64,000 bases of DNA from 0-14-0-80-60-11 sp049322355. GTDB lineage: Bacteria > Desulfobacterota > Desulfobaccia > Desulfobaccales > 0-14-0-80-60-11. Under the pieces are notes generated by a model that saw only the letters and a program-made list of their open reading frames with translations, did not search any database and was not told the DNA's origin. The position numbers and the translations under genes are program-made. The stretch covers positions 248,001 through 312,000 of the forward strand of contig JBMORG010000010.1 of assembly GCA_049322355.1 (NCBI GenBank), in the 5' to 3' direction. Below are positions 41,690-51,151 of the stretch, in pieces (the first letter of the stretch is position 1; the number at the start of each line of letters is the position of its first letter).

Positions 41690-42749
41690 GACCGGCCCTA
41701 TCCAACGCTTCCCTTTCGAGACTTCCCAATTCCTCCAGGAGTGAGCGCTGTCTGGAGCTAAGATTTTGAGGCGTGGTGACAATGACTTCGTTTACCTGAT
41801 CGCCGGGCGGCTCCTGGGGGCCCCCGGGCGCCCCCGCCCCCACAAACCGGAAAGTCCAGCCGCTCTGAGTGCCTTGTGGTAGATTAACCGTTTGGAACCC
41901 GTCCAGGGTAGGAATGCGAATGGCGCTGCCCAGGGCGGCTTCTGCAAAAGAAACCTCGACTCTACAATGAATATCGTTGCCCATCCTGGTGAAAAAGTTA
42001 TGGGGGGCTACATGGATAACTACTTCCAGATTTCCGGGAGGGCCATTTTGGAGGCCTCCCCCACCCTCACCCTTAATGCGCAACCGGGTTCCGTCCCGGG
42101 TACCCGGTGGAATCTGTAAATGATATTCCCGGGTATGGGAGGAAGAACCAAGGCCACCACAGTGCAGGCAGGGATGAGCCACGACCTTGCCACGTCCCTG
42201 GCAGTGTCCGCAGACCGGCCCGAACCGCAGGAGACCGGGCCCCCCGAAACGGCGGCCTCGTCCCTGGCATTCCGGGCATTCCCGAAACGCGGTGCCCGGC
42301 GTTAGCCCGGTTCCCTGGCAGTAACGGCACGGCGGATGATGGTCCACTGAAATTACGGTTCCCATGCCTTTAATGGCTGCCATGAAAGGGATTTCCAGGT
42401 CATAGCGGAAATCAGCCCCAGCCGACCACGAGGGGGGGGAGCCATCCTGATAAATGCCGAAAAACTCTTCAAAGAAATCTTCTTTGCCGGTAAACCGGGG
42501 TTGCCGATATTGCGAGGTATTAGTGCGCGTGCGGCTGCTGGCTTTAGCCTTGGCCTTAGCTTCGGCCTTTGCCGCCAGGACTGCTTCGAAGGCTTCCGCC
42601 ACCTGTCGGAAACGGGCAGCAGCGTCCGGATCATCGGGATTAAGGTCGGGGTGGTGTTGCCGGGCCAACAGGCGATATCGCCGACGAACCTCCTCCAGGG
42701 TGCTGGAAGGCTTTATCCCTAAAATGCGGTAACAATCCGGAGCAGCCAT
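41682..42749 (-). CDS. dnaJ: DnaJ-type co-chaperone (type I)
   Basis: The 355-residue protein has a J domain with HPD motif (RYRLLARQHHPDLNPDDPD), an alanine/lysine-rich linker (AKAEAKAKAKA) in place of the usual Gly/Phe region, four CxxCxGxG-like zinc repeats (CRYCQGTG, CPECQGRG, CGHCQGRG, CLHCGGLG), and the C-terminal substrate domains. It stimulates DnaK. No dnaK or grpE lies nearby, so it may be a second DnaJ. Confidence 0.9.
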   Translation of the reverse strand: MAAPDCYRILGIKPSSTLEEVRRRYRLLARQHHPDLNPDDPDAAARFRQVAEAFEAVLAAKAEAKAKAKASSRTRTNTSQYRQPRFTGKEDFFEEFFGIYQDGSPPSWSAGADFRYDLEIPFMAAIKGMGTVISVDHHPPCRYCQGTGLTPGTAFRECPECQGRGRRFGGPGLLRFGPVCGHCQGRGKVVAHPCLHCGGLGSSSHTREYHLQIPPGTRDGTRLRIKGEGGGGLQNGPPGNLEVVIHVAPHNFFTRMGNDIHCRVEVSFAEAALGSAIRIPTLDGFQTVNLPQGTQSGWTFRFVGAGAPGGPQEPPGDQVNEVIVTTPQNLSSRQRSLLEELGSLEREALDRAGHE

Positions 42750-42752
42750 AAC

Positions 42753-43166
42753 TCAATTATCCACGGACTCATCAGGGGCCGGGCCCTGACCGGCTATGAG
42801 GCCGGCGACCATGGCGGTTTTATCGGCATCACCGGCGGTCTCAAAGGCCCGCCTGGCAAAATGTAGTTTCCCCAAGGCCAAAGCCCGTTCAGCCAGCCGC
42901 CGCCAATCCTCCGGTTCCTGTTTGCCAATTCTGGCCAGCATGAAGGCGTCACCCGTTTCAAGGCTAAGGACTTTCAGCTTCTCCAACTCATCCTTGACCT
43001 CGCCTTTTTTAAAAAATTCCAGGGCGTCTTCCAGCCATCCCAATTCCAGGAACTTATGACCATAATCCCGACATAAAGCAGGGCTTAACATCTTATCGTT
43101 CAAAAGTTGTCTTTTCTTGAGGCAATTAGGCAGCCCTGGGGGCAACTCCGATGATGCAGGACTCAA
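42753..43166 (-). CDS. Small helical (TPR-like) protein upstream of dnaJ
   Basis: The start is TTG 43166, with GGGAGTGGAG upstream; ATG 43091 is another choice without a ribosome site. The product (up to 137 residues) is helical, with paired repeats such as FLELGWLEDALEFFKKGEV and ALALGKLHFARRAFETAGD that look like TPR units. It ends three bases before dnaJ, so it is the first gene of the dnaJ-moaC-dksA run. A co-chaperone or adaptor role is conceivable but only from position. Confidence 0.65.
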   Translation of the reverse strand: MSPASSELPPGLPNCLKKRQLLNDKMLSPALCRDYGHKFLELGWLEDALEFFKKGEVKDELEKLKVLSLETGDAFMLARIGKQEPEDWRRLAERALALGKLHFARRAFETAGDADKTAMVAGLIAGQGPAPDESVDN

Positions 43167-43198
43167 GCTCCACTCCCAATCACATAAATTATCTTTTT

Positions 43199-43227
43199 TA
43201 TATAAAATATCTTGACGGGTATGTAAA
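43199..43227 (-). promoter_or_regulatory. Candidate promoter of the dnaJ-moaC-dksA run
   Basis: On the minus strand TTTACA (43222-43227) and TATATA (43199-43204) are exactly 17 bases apart, just upstream of the TTG start at 43166. Confidence 0.5.
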
Positions 43228-43271
43228 CCGTAATTTTCCGGGCATAAGTATCGCCGGGAACCGCGGAAGTA

Positions 43272-43300
43272 TTGACTTTCTGGCCTTCATTCGGTATGGT
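43272..43300 (+). promoter_or_regulatory. Candidate promoter of the 43449 gene
   Basis: TTGACT (43272-43277) and TATGGT (43295-43300) are 17 bases apart, about 150 bases before the plus-strand gene at 43449. Confidence 0.4.
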
Positions 43301-43448
43301 TAACATGTTGCAGGGTTTTTTAGCTAATTATTTCGGTATGTTCTGCCTGCGACCGGATAGACTCAGCGGATCGGCTGGTGGGTCATCCAGGAACCCGGGC
43401 CGGTTCTAAAAGACGAGAGCCACTCCCCAGGCAATAATTCAGGAACTC

Positions 43449-44081
43449 ATGTTCAAACGGCTATTGGAGCGATTTCGCCAGGACCGGGGCCGCCACAAGG
43501 CCACGGTCCGGGTCGATTTCTTCCCCCAGAATCAAGTTACCCCCCATATTTTTTGGTTAAACAGCCAGGACCCCGAAGGCGATACCGTCCCGCTAGTCCT
43601 CCTGATTTACGCCCGTATTCTCTATGAATTGGCAGAGCTAAACGAGCTTAGGGTGGCTCGAGAGCTGATCCGGTTTCTGGAGCAGGTCTGCGACCGGGTA
43701 ATGGACAGTGATGGCCCGCCGCGGCGGCCCCGCCTGCCATTGGGTCAACTCCAATTAACCGAGGAACCCGGGCGGCCGGCGATGCGGACTTACCAGGCGG
43801 AACTCTATGAGCTCAGAAGCGGCGGCTACCGCTTGGAATTCCAAGGCAGCCTGGGGAAAGAGGGGTTCTATCTGCCGGGAGCCTTCTTGGCTCTCCTGCA
43901 ATCCTGCCTAGATAACCTAAAGGATGAGACCCTGAACCGCCTGGCTCAGTGCCTGGTCCGTCTCCATCTCTACTATCGCTATCGCCGGGACTTCTGGGAG
44001 GGCGGCGCACTTACCTCCGGCCCCCTCTTCGCGCTGGGCAGCCAGGAGATCCGGCCGGAAGAGACTACCCCGGAAATTTGA
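43449..44081 (+). CDS. Unknown cytoplasmic protein
   Basis: The 210-residue protein (MFKRLLERFRQDRGRHKATV) has no signal, membrane helix or cysteine cluster. Its middle is helical (LLIYARILYELAELNELRVA), the second half alternates strands and helices (YQAELYELRSGGYRLEFQGS), and its end is aromatic/arginine-rich (LYYRYRRDFWEGG). I do not recognise it. It is flanked by divergent and convergent genes, so it is monocistronic. Confidence 0.7.
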   Translation: MFKRLLERFRQDRGRHKATVRVDFFPQNQVTPHIFWLNSQDPEGDTVPLVLLIYARILYELAELNELRVARELIRFLEQVCDRVMDSDGPPRRPRLPLGQLQLTEEPGRPAMRTYQAELYELRSGGYRLEFQGSLGKEGFYLPGAFLALLQSCLDNLKDETLNRLAQCLVRLHLYYRYRRDFWEGGALTSGPLFALGSQEIRPEETTPEI

Positions 44082-44108
44082 GGCTTTGGTAGGAAAGCGC
44101 GCTGGTCT

Positions 44109-44687
44109 TCAGGCCGACATGCGCTGGAGCAGGCTGGCTTTGATGCGGTCGAATTCCTCAGGGCTGATGACGCCTTCATCCCGGAGGCGCAAGAACTCGC
44201 CCAACTCCTCCCGGAAGCGTTCCGGTGCCAGCCAGGCCTGGGCATCAGCGGATTCGCCCACCAAGGTCGTGGGGGCTTCCAGGGCCAGGGGCTGAGCCCG
44301 CCCTGCGGGCAGCGCCTGCGTCAGGCGGTCCGAGCCGCTATAGCGGAGGGTGAGGACGCCGTTCATCAGGGAAATTTCCACGTCCTTGCCACTGGCGGCG
44401 GCCTCCCGCATCAAATCCTGAAAGTCGCCGGTCTGGGCCGCCATCCTGGCTTTGATGGCCCCCCACCGGCGGTAAATCCGCCAGACGGCAAAAGCCAACA
44501 GGCAGGCGAAGCCTGCGAAGATATAGGCATTGAATCCCAGGATGCCGGTGAGCCACACCAAGCCGATGATGAGGACAAAGGGAATGGCAATGAGGAAGAT
44601 CAGCAGGCTGTAAAAATTGGCCAGATTTCCCAGGGAAGCGACCGAGGGGTCTGGAGGATCTTTCTTAAAACGGGAAAAGAATTTGCC
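44109..44687 (-). CDS. Membrane protein with C-terminal SHOCT domain
   Basis: Starting at ATG 44687 the protein has ~192 residues: an N-terminal basic segment, two membrane helices (~20-75; IAIPFVLIIGLVWLTGI and YIFAGFACLLAFAVW), a soluble middle, and a SHOCT motif at the end (LGEFLRLRDEGVISPEEFDR). SHOCT is a short helical oligomerisation or targeting motif found on many membrane proteins. Function unknown. Confidence 0.8.
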   Translation of the reverse strand, partial: GKFFSRFKKDPPDPSVASLGNLANFYSLLIFLIAIPFVLIIGLVWLTGILGFNAYIFAGFACLLAFAVWRIYRRWGAIKARMAAQTGDFQDLMREAAASGKDVEISLMNGVLTLRYSGSDRLTQALPAGRAQPLALEAPTTLVGESADAQAWLAPERFREELGEFLRLRDEGVISPEEFDRIKASLLQRMSA

Positions 44688-44856
44688 CATGTTGTCATAT
44701 CCACAAAACGTCAAATCCGAAACACTATTAAATTACCATTTTTACGGAAAGTTGCAACCTTAAAGGGGCGGGCTCAAGCCCTAAGGCTTAAAGGGGGATG
44801 ATGAACCAAGGCCCTGAGAGGAACGCAGGGCGCATCCTCCCAGGGCCGAACTCGGA

Positions 44857-46269
44857 TTAATGACTCTGGAAAAAGGCCCGGAAGGCCTTGAAGGTCATGT
44901 ACAGGTCAGCCTTGGAGGCCACTTCAAAGGGGGAGTGCATGGACAACAGCGGGGTGCCGCAGTCGATGATCTCCATGCCATAGACCGCCAGGTACTTGGC
45001 GATGGTGCCGCCGCCGCCTTCGTCCACCTTGCCCAACTGCCCTGCCTGCCAGATAACCCCGTGATCCTGGAAGATTTTACGGATCCAGGCCACGTATTCG
45101 GCGTTGGCGTCGCTGGTGTAGTACTTGCCGCCGCTGCCGCCATACTTGTGAAAGCAGACGCCATAGCCCAGGCGGGCGGCGTTGCGCTTCTCGTGGACTT
45201 CGGGAAAATCAGGGTCCAGGGCCCCGGTGACATCCGCGGAAAGGGCTTTGCTATTCATGAGCACCCGGCGCCGGGCCAAAGGGCTTTCGCCCCGAAGTTC
45301 CAGAAGGATTTCCACGATTTCTTCCAGGAGACAGTTTTGCGCCGAGGTGTTGCCTTCGCTGCCGGTTTCTTCCTTGTCGTAGAACAGGGCCAGGCAGGTG
45401 TGCTCCGGTTCCTGGAGGTCCAGGATGGCGGCCAGGGAGGCGTAGGCGCAGGAGCGGTCATCCTGGCCGTAGCCGCCCACCAGGCTGCGGTCCCAGCCCA
45501 GGTCCCGGGCGGGTCCGGCAGGCACCACTTCCAGTTCGGCGCTGATCAGGTCTTCTTCCCGGATGCCGTACTGGTCCTCCAGATATTTCAGCAGGCAAAG
45601 CTTGACGCGCTCCTTGGTTTCGCTGTCTCCCAGGGGCAGGGACCCCACCAGGACGTTGAGCTTTTCCCCTTCAAAGGCCTCGGCCACCTTTTTGTCCATC
45701 TGGGCCTTGCGGGCCAAATGCGGCAACAAATCCAACACCGTAAAGACCGGATCATGGGGGTCTTCTCCGATGGTTAACTGCACTTGGGTGCCGTCGGCCT
45801 TGAGGACTACCCCATGGATGGCCAAAGGCCGGGCCAGCCACTGGTATTTCTTGATGCCGCCGTAGTAGTGGGTCTTTAAAAAGGCCAACTCCGTGTCTTC
45901 ATAAAGAGGATACTGCTTTAAATCCAGCCGCGGTGAGTCGATATGGGAGGCCACCAGGCGCAGGCCTTCGGAGAGGGGCCGCCGGCCCTGGACTGCCAGA
46001 ACAATGACCTTATTTTTATAATTATAAAAACCCCGGGGACCGGACTCGCGCCGGGACAGGTCCACGAACCCCAAGGCCTTAGCCTGGCGTTCGATCTCGG
46101 CCACCGCCTCCCGCTCGGTCTTGGCGCGGTCTAAAAAAGTTTTATAGTGATCGCCGAAAGCGAAGATGGCGGCGCGTTCTTCTGAATCCACTTTGTCCCA
46201 AACCAACTGGGGGCTGACGGCCAAACGGTCCCGCAGCTGTTTGATCTCGTCTTTCTCATTGGAATTCAT
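44857..46269 (-). CDS. M18-family aminopeptidase
   Basis: The start is ATG 46269, after ACGGAGGATAA. The ~470-residue metallo-aminopeptidase has the zinc ligands in VASHIDSPRLDLKQYP, VGGYGQDDRSCAYASLAAIL and YDKEETGSEGNTSAQN, and HSPFEVASKADLY at the C-terminus. It removes N-terminal acidic or neutral residues and forms large cytoplasmic assemblies. Length is typical of M18 enzymes. Confidence 0.92.
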   Translation of the reverse strand: MNSNEKDEIKQLRDRLAVSPQLVWDKVDSEERAAIFAFGDHYKTFLDRAKTEREAVAEIERQAKALGFVDLSRRESGPRGFYNYKNKVIVLAVQGRRPLSEGLRLVASHIDSPRLDLKQYPLYEDTELAFLKTHYYGGIKKYQWLARPLAIHGVVLKADGTQVQLTIGEDPHDPVFTVLDLLPHLARKAQMDKKVAEAFEGEKLNVLVGSLPLGDSETKERVKLCLLKYLEDQYGIREEDLISAELEVVPAGPARDLGWDRSLVGGYGQDDRSCAYASLAAILDLQEPEHTCLALFYDKEETGSEGNTSAQNCLLEEIVEILLELRGESPLARRRVLMNSKALSADVTGALDPDFPEVHEKRNAARLGYGVCFHKYGGSGGKYYTSDANAEYVAWIRKIFQDHGVIWQAGQLGKVDEGGGGTIAKYLAVYGMEIIDCGTPLLSMHSPFEVASKADLYMTFKAFRAFFQSH

Positions 46270-46410
46270 ATTGCAGGTTATCCTCCGTGTCAGATGATGC
46301 AATTACGAATTTTATACCATGTTTACTAAACCTAATGAATAATTATATGCCAAGCCTTTATCGGCGTCAGCCTTCAGCTTGGAACAAAGGCTGACGGCTG
46401 AACGCTTATT

Positions 46411-47227
46411 TTAGAAGTAAAACTTGGCCAAATATATCAAACAGCCGCTGAGCGACCCGGCAAGCACCAGCCAAAAGGAGTTCACGCGAAAACGCATGAG
46501 TAGCACGGCGCTTCCCAGGGCCAACAGCGCAGAAGATAGATCGATGACTGCGTCCCGCCCCAGTCGCCAGGTGACCACTGCCATGAGTGCCAGAGAAGCC
46601 GCAATGACGCCGTCCAGGAAGGCTCCGGCAATTGTCGATTTCCGCAGGTGCGGTACCAAAGGACCGCTGAATGGCCACAAAGAAGAAGGCCGGAAGAAAA
46701 ATCCCCGCGGTGGCGATCACAGAGCGCCGGGAAATCCGCCCAGCAAATATCCGATAAAAGTCGCAGTATGGTAAATACCGGCCCAGGGGTCACTTGGCCC
46801 ACCGCGGTGGCGTCCAATAGTTGGGCCGCGGTCAGCCAATGCCAGTTTTGCACTAAATCGGCCTGCAGAAAAGCCAGGAGCACATAACCGCTGCCAACAA
46901 GACCATAACCATCGCCGGGATAATAAAGCTGACACCGGCAACCACCAGTCCGGCCCAACCGCCTCGCAGGAAACCGATATGGATCGCCATTTCCGTCGAG
47001 TTGGGGCCGGGAATAAGATTGGTGGCCCCCAGCAAATCGAGAAATTTTTCGTGGAGGAGCCAACGCCGGCGCCGCACCACCTCGTCCTCCATCATGGCGA
47101 TGTGAGCCGCGGGTCCGCCGAAGGCCGTAGTTCCCAGGCGCAGAAACAGGAAGAACAGTTCCCGCAACCTATGATAATCCCTGGGGGTGTCTTTAACATG
47201 CAGGTGGTTGTGGTTTATTAAGGGCAT
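46411..47227 (-). pseudogene. Chromate transporter (ChrA) gene broken by several frameshifts
   Basis: Reading minus from 47227, one frame gives LRLGTTAFGGPAAHIAMMED and ATNLIPGPNSTEMAIHIGFL, the CHR-domain signature. It shifts near 46860 to AQLLDATAVGQVTPGPVFT, then again near 46780 to TATFIGYLLGGFPGAL, and again to IATAGIFLPAFFFVA and TIAGAFLDGVIAASLALMAV. At least three shifts separate recognisable ChrA segments in correct order. The gene is dead unless these are sequencing errors. Intact ChrA exports chromate. Confidence 0.8.
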
Positions 47228-47255
47228 TCTATTATTTTGGTGCCATTCTTCTTGT

Positions 47256-47370
47256 TCAAACGTAACGGATGAGAAGAATGGCCCACAATAAACCGATGAG
47301 GGAAGACAACAGCAAGTCGCTGGGCCAGTGCGCCCCCAGGACCAGGCGCGCCGTTTGGAGCGTATTTGAT
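47256..47370 (-). pseudogene. C-terminal scrap of a PAP2-family phosphatase
   Basis: On the minus strand a frame reads ARLVLGAHWPSDLLLSSLIG and then a membrane helix up to a TGA stop at 47256-47258. This is the conserved C-terminal motif (SR...GxHxxxD) of PAP2 phosphatases, here without the first arginine-containing motifs. The rest is missing. Confidence 0.55.
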
Positions 47371-47568
47371 AGAATATTTAACTAACCTCCATTTCGAGGG
47401 GTTCGGAAAAGACCCGCAATTGCAAAGGCTTAAAATCCTGAGCTATTAGGTGTTTTATGCGTATTTAGATATTAGTAAGCATCAAGGAAGAATTTTGCAA
47501 GGTGAGCCTCAATTGTCACGATTTGTCCGGAGAAACACCCCCGGGATTAGAATACAGCCCGGAGGCGG

Positions 47569-47597
47569 TTGACTTAAGGCCGGAAAATTAATAAATT
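47569..47597 (+). promoter_or_regulatory. Sigma-70 promoter of tRNA-Leu(TAG)
   Basis: TTGACT (47569-47574) and TAAATT (47592-47597) are separated by 17 bases, ending 22 bases before the tRNA. Confidence 0.6.
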
Positions 47598-47619
47598 TAT
47601 CGAATGAAAGTTCTGCGTT

Positions 47620-47701
47620 GCGAGAGTGGCGGAATCAGGCAGACGCACTGGATTTAGGATCCAGCGGGATAACCGTGGGGGTTCGAGTCCCCCCTCTCGC
47701 A
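47620..47701 (+). tRNA. tRNA-Leu (anticodon TAG)
   Basis: Acceptor GCGAGAG/CTCTCGC, anticodon stem CTGGA/TCCAG with loop TTTAGGA, a long variable arm, and TPsiC arm GGGGGTTCGAGTCCCCC identify a type II leucine tRNA. The 3' CCA is not encoded (discriminator A is followed by CAC). A GC-rich hairpin (CCCCGGC/GCCGGGG) follows at about 47704-47729. Confidence 0.95.
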
Positions 47702-47789
47702 CACCCCGGCGGGGGAGCGACAGGCCGGGGCATCCTTCCTGCATCAAATAACAAAAAATCAAATTACGGAAAGATTGTGAGCTAAAAAG

Positions 47790-49121
47790 ATGACAGAGAG
47801 CGCATTGAAGGTGGAGATGGAGAATCTCAGCCAAATCAAACGGAGATTAAAGATTGAGGTGCCCTCCACCGAGGTTACCCAGGAAATGGACCGGGCCTAC
47901 CGGGAATTGGGGAAACGGGCCAAGGTTAAAGGATTCCGGCCTGGAAAGGTGCCGAGGTCCGTCCTGGAGATGTATTACCGCAAAGAGATAGAGCAGGAGG
48001 TGTCCGATAACTTAGTGCGCCGGTCCCTGGGCGAGGCCCTGAAGGATAAGGACATGGAACCCATTAACCTGAGCTGGCCGGAGCCCCTGCCGCCGCTAGT
48101 AACCGGACAGGATTATCGCTATAGTGTGGAGCTAGAAGTAACGCCTGAGTTTACTGCCCAAGATTACCTGGGTATTAAATTGGAAGCCTCGGAGGTGGAA
48201 GTTACCGACGAGGAAGTAGATCAGCGCCTGGAGGAAATCCGGCAGGCCAATGCCCTGTTAAAACCCTTGGCTGAAGATCGTGGGGTCAAGGAAGGTGACT
48301 TCGTGATCCTGGACTACCAGGGTTACTTCGCAGGGGAGCCAGTGGAAGGCGCCAAGGCGGAAGGGACCTACATGGAGGTGGGGAGCGGCAAATTTAACCT
48401 TGATTTCGAAAGAAATCTCGTGGGGCTCAAGGAAGGGGTCGAAACCCGCTTCGCGGTATCCCTGCCCAATGATTTTTTTAACCCTCTCCTGGCCGGTAAG
48501 GTAGTTGAATTCCAGGTGAAGGTTCTTGAAGTGAAAGAAAAGGTAGTTGCCGAACTGGATGAGACCTTTGCCCGGAACCTGGGAGGCAACTTTCAGACCG
48601 TTGCCGACTTGCGCACGGCCGTGCGAGAGGATATTATTAAAGGTAAGGAGCGGGAGCGCCAGGCCTATCTGGAAAACCAGGTGGCGGATCACTTGCTGGC
48701 CCGCCATGAGTTTGAGGCGCCACCCTCTTTAGTCATGCAGGAACAAGACAGCATGTTCCGGGATCAAATGGAGCGCTACGGCCAGTACGGCATGAACATT
48801 GCCAATGTGGATACCGCCAAGATGGCGGAGGTCCTCAAGCCCATGGCCGAGCGGCGGGTGCGAGTCAGGTTGATTCTGGGGCGCATTGCTGCCCAAGAAA
48901 ATTTAACGGTGGACGATGCCGAAGTGGACGCAGCGCTGGCCCGCATTGCAGTGCATAGCGGCCGGGATGTTGCCGAAGTCAAGAAGTTTTATCAGGAGCG
49001 TGACCTCACAGGAATGCTCCGGCGGCAGTTACTGGATGACAAGACCATGAAAATGGTGCTGGATAAAGCTGAAATCAGTGCTCCCACCGGAACTCCCGGT
49101 GAGGCGACCGAAAAGGAGTAG
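47790..49121 (+). CDS. tig: Trigger factor, ribosome-associated chaperone and prolyl isomerase
   Basis: The 443-residue protein has the ribosome-binding signature GFRPGKVPRSVLEMYY in its N-terminal domain, a central FKBP-like domain (KEGDFVILDYQGYFAGEPVE), and the helical C-terminal substrate cradle. It receives nascent chains at the ribosome exit. ATG 47817 would be a slightly shorter start. It heads the conserved tig-clpP-clpX-lon order, and the clpP start is two bases past its stop. Confidence 0.96.
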   Translation: MTESALKVEMENLSQIKRRLKIEVPSTEVTQEMDRAYRELGKRAKVKGFRPGKVPRSVLEMYYRKEIEQEVSDNLVRRSLGEALKDKDMEPINLSWPEPLPPLVTGQDYRYSVELEVTPEFTAQDYLGIKLEASEVEVTDEEVDQRLEEIRQANALLKPLAEDRGVKEGDFVILDYQGYFAGEPVEGAKAEGTYMEVGSGKFNLDFERNLVGLKEGVETRFAVSLPNDFFNPLLAGKVVEFQVKVLEVKEKVVAELDETFARNLGGNFQTVADLRTAVREDIIKGKERERQAYLENQVADHLLARHEFEAPPSLVMQEQDSMFRDQMERYGQYGMNIANVDTAKMAEVLKPMAERRVRVRLILGRIAAQENLTVDDAEVDAALARIAVHSGRDVAEVKKFYQERDLTGMLRRQLLDDKTMKMVLDKAEISAPTGTPGEATEKE

Positions 49122-49122
49122 A

Positions 49123-49740
49123 ATGCAGTTAATACCCATTGTGGTGGAGCAGAGCAGCCGGGGAGAGCGGGCCTACGATATCTATTCCCGCCTGCTGCGA
49201 GACCGGATCATCTTCCTGGGGACTGCCATCAATGATGATGTGGCTAACCTGGTGATCGCCCAGTTGCTGTTCCTGGAGGCCGAAGATCCGGATAAGGAAA
49301 TCAACTTTTACATTAATTCCCCAGGCGGACTGGTGACCGCGGGGATGGCCATATATGACACCATGCAGTACATCAAGAGCCCGGTAGCTACCCTGTGCAT
49401 GGGCCAGGGGGCCTCCATGGCGGCGTTGCTGCTGGCCGCAGGCGCCAAGGGCAAGCGCTTTGCCCTGCCTCACGCCCGTATCCTGATTCACCAACCACTG
49501 GGCGGGTTTCAGGGTCAGGCCACCGACGTGGACATCCAGGCAAGGGAGATTTTGCGTCTAAGGGAAGAGCTCAATGAAATCATGGCCAGTCATACCGGCC
49601 AACCCATTGATCGTATCAACCGGGATACGGAACGGGATTTTTATATGTCCGGCCAACAGGCCAAGGAATATGGTTTAATTGACGATGTGATCATCCATAG
49701 GGAAGCGGGGGTCCTGTTTCCTCCCCGGCTTCATGAATAG
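49123..49740 (+). CDS. clpP: ATP-dependent Clp protease proteolytic subunit
   Basis: I chose ATG 49123, preceded by AAAAGGAGTAG, so the mature frame starts MQLIPIVVEQSSRGERAYDI. The 205-residue serine protease has catalytic Ser in MGQGASMAALLL, His in ILIHQPLGG and Asp in the INRDTERDFYMS region. Fourteen subunits form the chamber fed by ClpX, encoded next. Confidence 0.97.
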   Translation: MQLIPIVVEQSSRGERAYDIYSRLLRDRIIFLGTAINDDVANLVIAQLLFLEAEDPDKEINFYINSPGGLVTAGMAIYDTMQYIKSPVATLCMGQGASMAALLLAAGAKGKRFALPHARILIHQPLGGFQGQATDVDIQAREILRLREELNEIMASHTGQPIDRINRDTERDFYMSGQQAKEYGLIDDVIIHREAGVLFPPRLHE

Positions 49741-49867
49741 GCGCCGGATAAGACTTGAAGAAAAGGTCACCGGTAACCGATATAATTAACAAGCTCGAAG
49801 GGCAGCACCGAAGCAAAACTGCCAGACCCAGGCCTCTTACATTCTGGGTTTGGGGAGGAAGAAACAT

Positions 49868-51151
49868 ATGAGTAAACGCGGTACCGATAAGAGTGCCGAT
49901 CTGTTGTGTTCTTTTTGCGGCAAAAGCCAGGGTGAGGTGAAGAAGCTTATTGCCGGCCCCGGTGTCTACATCTGCGATGAGTGCATCGAACTATGCAATG
50001 ATATCATCGCCGAGGAATATGAGAAGGACGAAGCCAAACAGGCCAGGTTGTCGATTCCCGAACCTGCAGCCATCAAAAAGGAGATCGACGAGTACGTCAT
50101 CGGCCAGGAACGGGCCAAAAAGATCCTGTCAGTGGCAGTCTATAATCACTATAAACGTATCAATGCCGGGGTTGATCTGAACGGGGTGGAGCTTCAGAAG
50201 AGCAATATTCTGCTGGTGGGCCCCACCGGTTCCGGAAAGACCCTCCTGGCTCAAACCCTGGCTCGAATTTTAAATGTCCCCTTTACCATCGCCGATGCCA
50301 CCACCCTGACAGAAGCCGGCTACGTGGGCGAGGATGTGGAAAACATCATTCTTAACCTGCTGCAATCTGCGGATTACGATGTGGAGAAGGCTTCCCGGGG
50401 CATAGTCTATATTGACGAAGTGGACAAAATCGCCCGCAAGACTGACAGCCCTTCCATCACCCGGGACGTTTCCGGGGAAGGGGTGCAGCAAGCCCTGCTT
50501 AAGATTATAGAAGGGACCATGGCGTCGGTGCCGCCCAAGGGCGGCCGCAAACACCCGCAGCAGGAGTTCATCAAGGTGGACACCACCAATATCCTGTTCA
50601 TCTGCGGCGGGGCCTTCAACGGTCTGGAAGACATCATCGGCGCCCGCATCGGCCGCAAATCCATGGGCTTCGGAGCCGACATCCAGAGCCGGGCCACCCG
50701 GCCCCTGGGCGAGATTCTGGTGCAGGTCCAGCCCCAGGATTTGCTCAAGTTCGGGCTCATCCCCGAATTTGTGGGACGCTTGCCGGTGCTGGCTACCCTG
50801 GATGAGCTGAATGAAGAAGCCCTGGTGCGTATCCTCAAGGAACCCAAAAACGCCCTGGTGAAGCAGTACCAGAAGCTCCTGGAAATGGACCGGGTAGCCT
50901 TGAAGTTTACCGACGGCGCCCTGGAGGCGGTGGCCAAAGAAGCCCTGAAGCGCAAGTCCGGGGCCCGGGGGCTGAGGGCCATCCTGGAACGGGCCATGCT
51001 GGACCTGATGTATGAGCTGCCGTCCCTCAAGGATGTCCAGGGATGCCTGATCAACGAAGACTTCATACTTAAACACGCCGCTCCGATTCTCACTTACCGG
51101 ACGGCGGAAGATATGACCTGGGATAAGCCGGGCATGGCGGTGCAACAATGA
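49868..51151 (+). CDS. clpX: ATP-dependent Clp protease ATP-binding subunit ClpX
   Basis: ATG 49868 follows GGGGAGGAAG. The 427-residue unfoldase has the N-terminal zinc finger CSFCGK...CDECIELC, Walker A GPTGSGKTLLAQ, Walker B IVYIDEVDKIA, the ClpP-binding IGF-like loop in the GADIQSRA region and sensor motifs. It unfolds tagged proteins for ClpP. Its stop overlaps the lon start by four bases. Confidence 0.97.
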   Translation: MSKRGTDKSADLLCSFCGKSQGEVKKLIAGPGVYICDECIELCNDIIAEEYEKDEAKQARLSIPEPAAIKKEIDEYVIGQERAKKILSVAVYNHYKRINAGVDLNGVELQKSNILLVGPTGSGKTLLAQTLARILNVPFTIADATTLTEAGYVGEDVENIILNLLQSADYDVEKASRGIVYIDEVDKIARKTDSPSITRDVSGEGVQQALLKIIEGTMASVPPKGGRKHPQQEFIKVDTTNILFICGGAFNGLEDIIGARIGRKSMGFGADIQSRATRPLGEILVQVQPQDLLKFGLIPEFVGRLPVLATLDELNEEALVRILKEPKNALVKQYQKLLEMDRVALKFTDGALEAVAKEALKRKSGARGLRAILERAMLDLMYELPSLKDVQGCLINEDFILKHAAPILTYRTAEDMTWDKPGMAVQQ

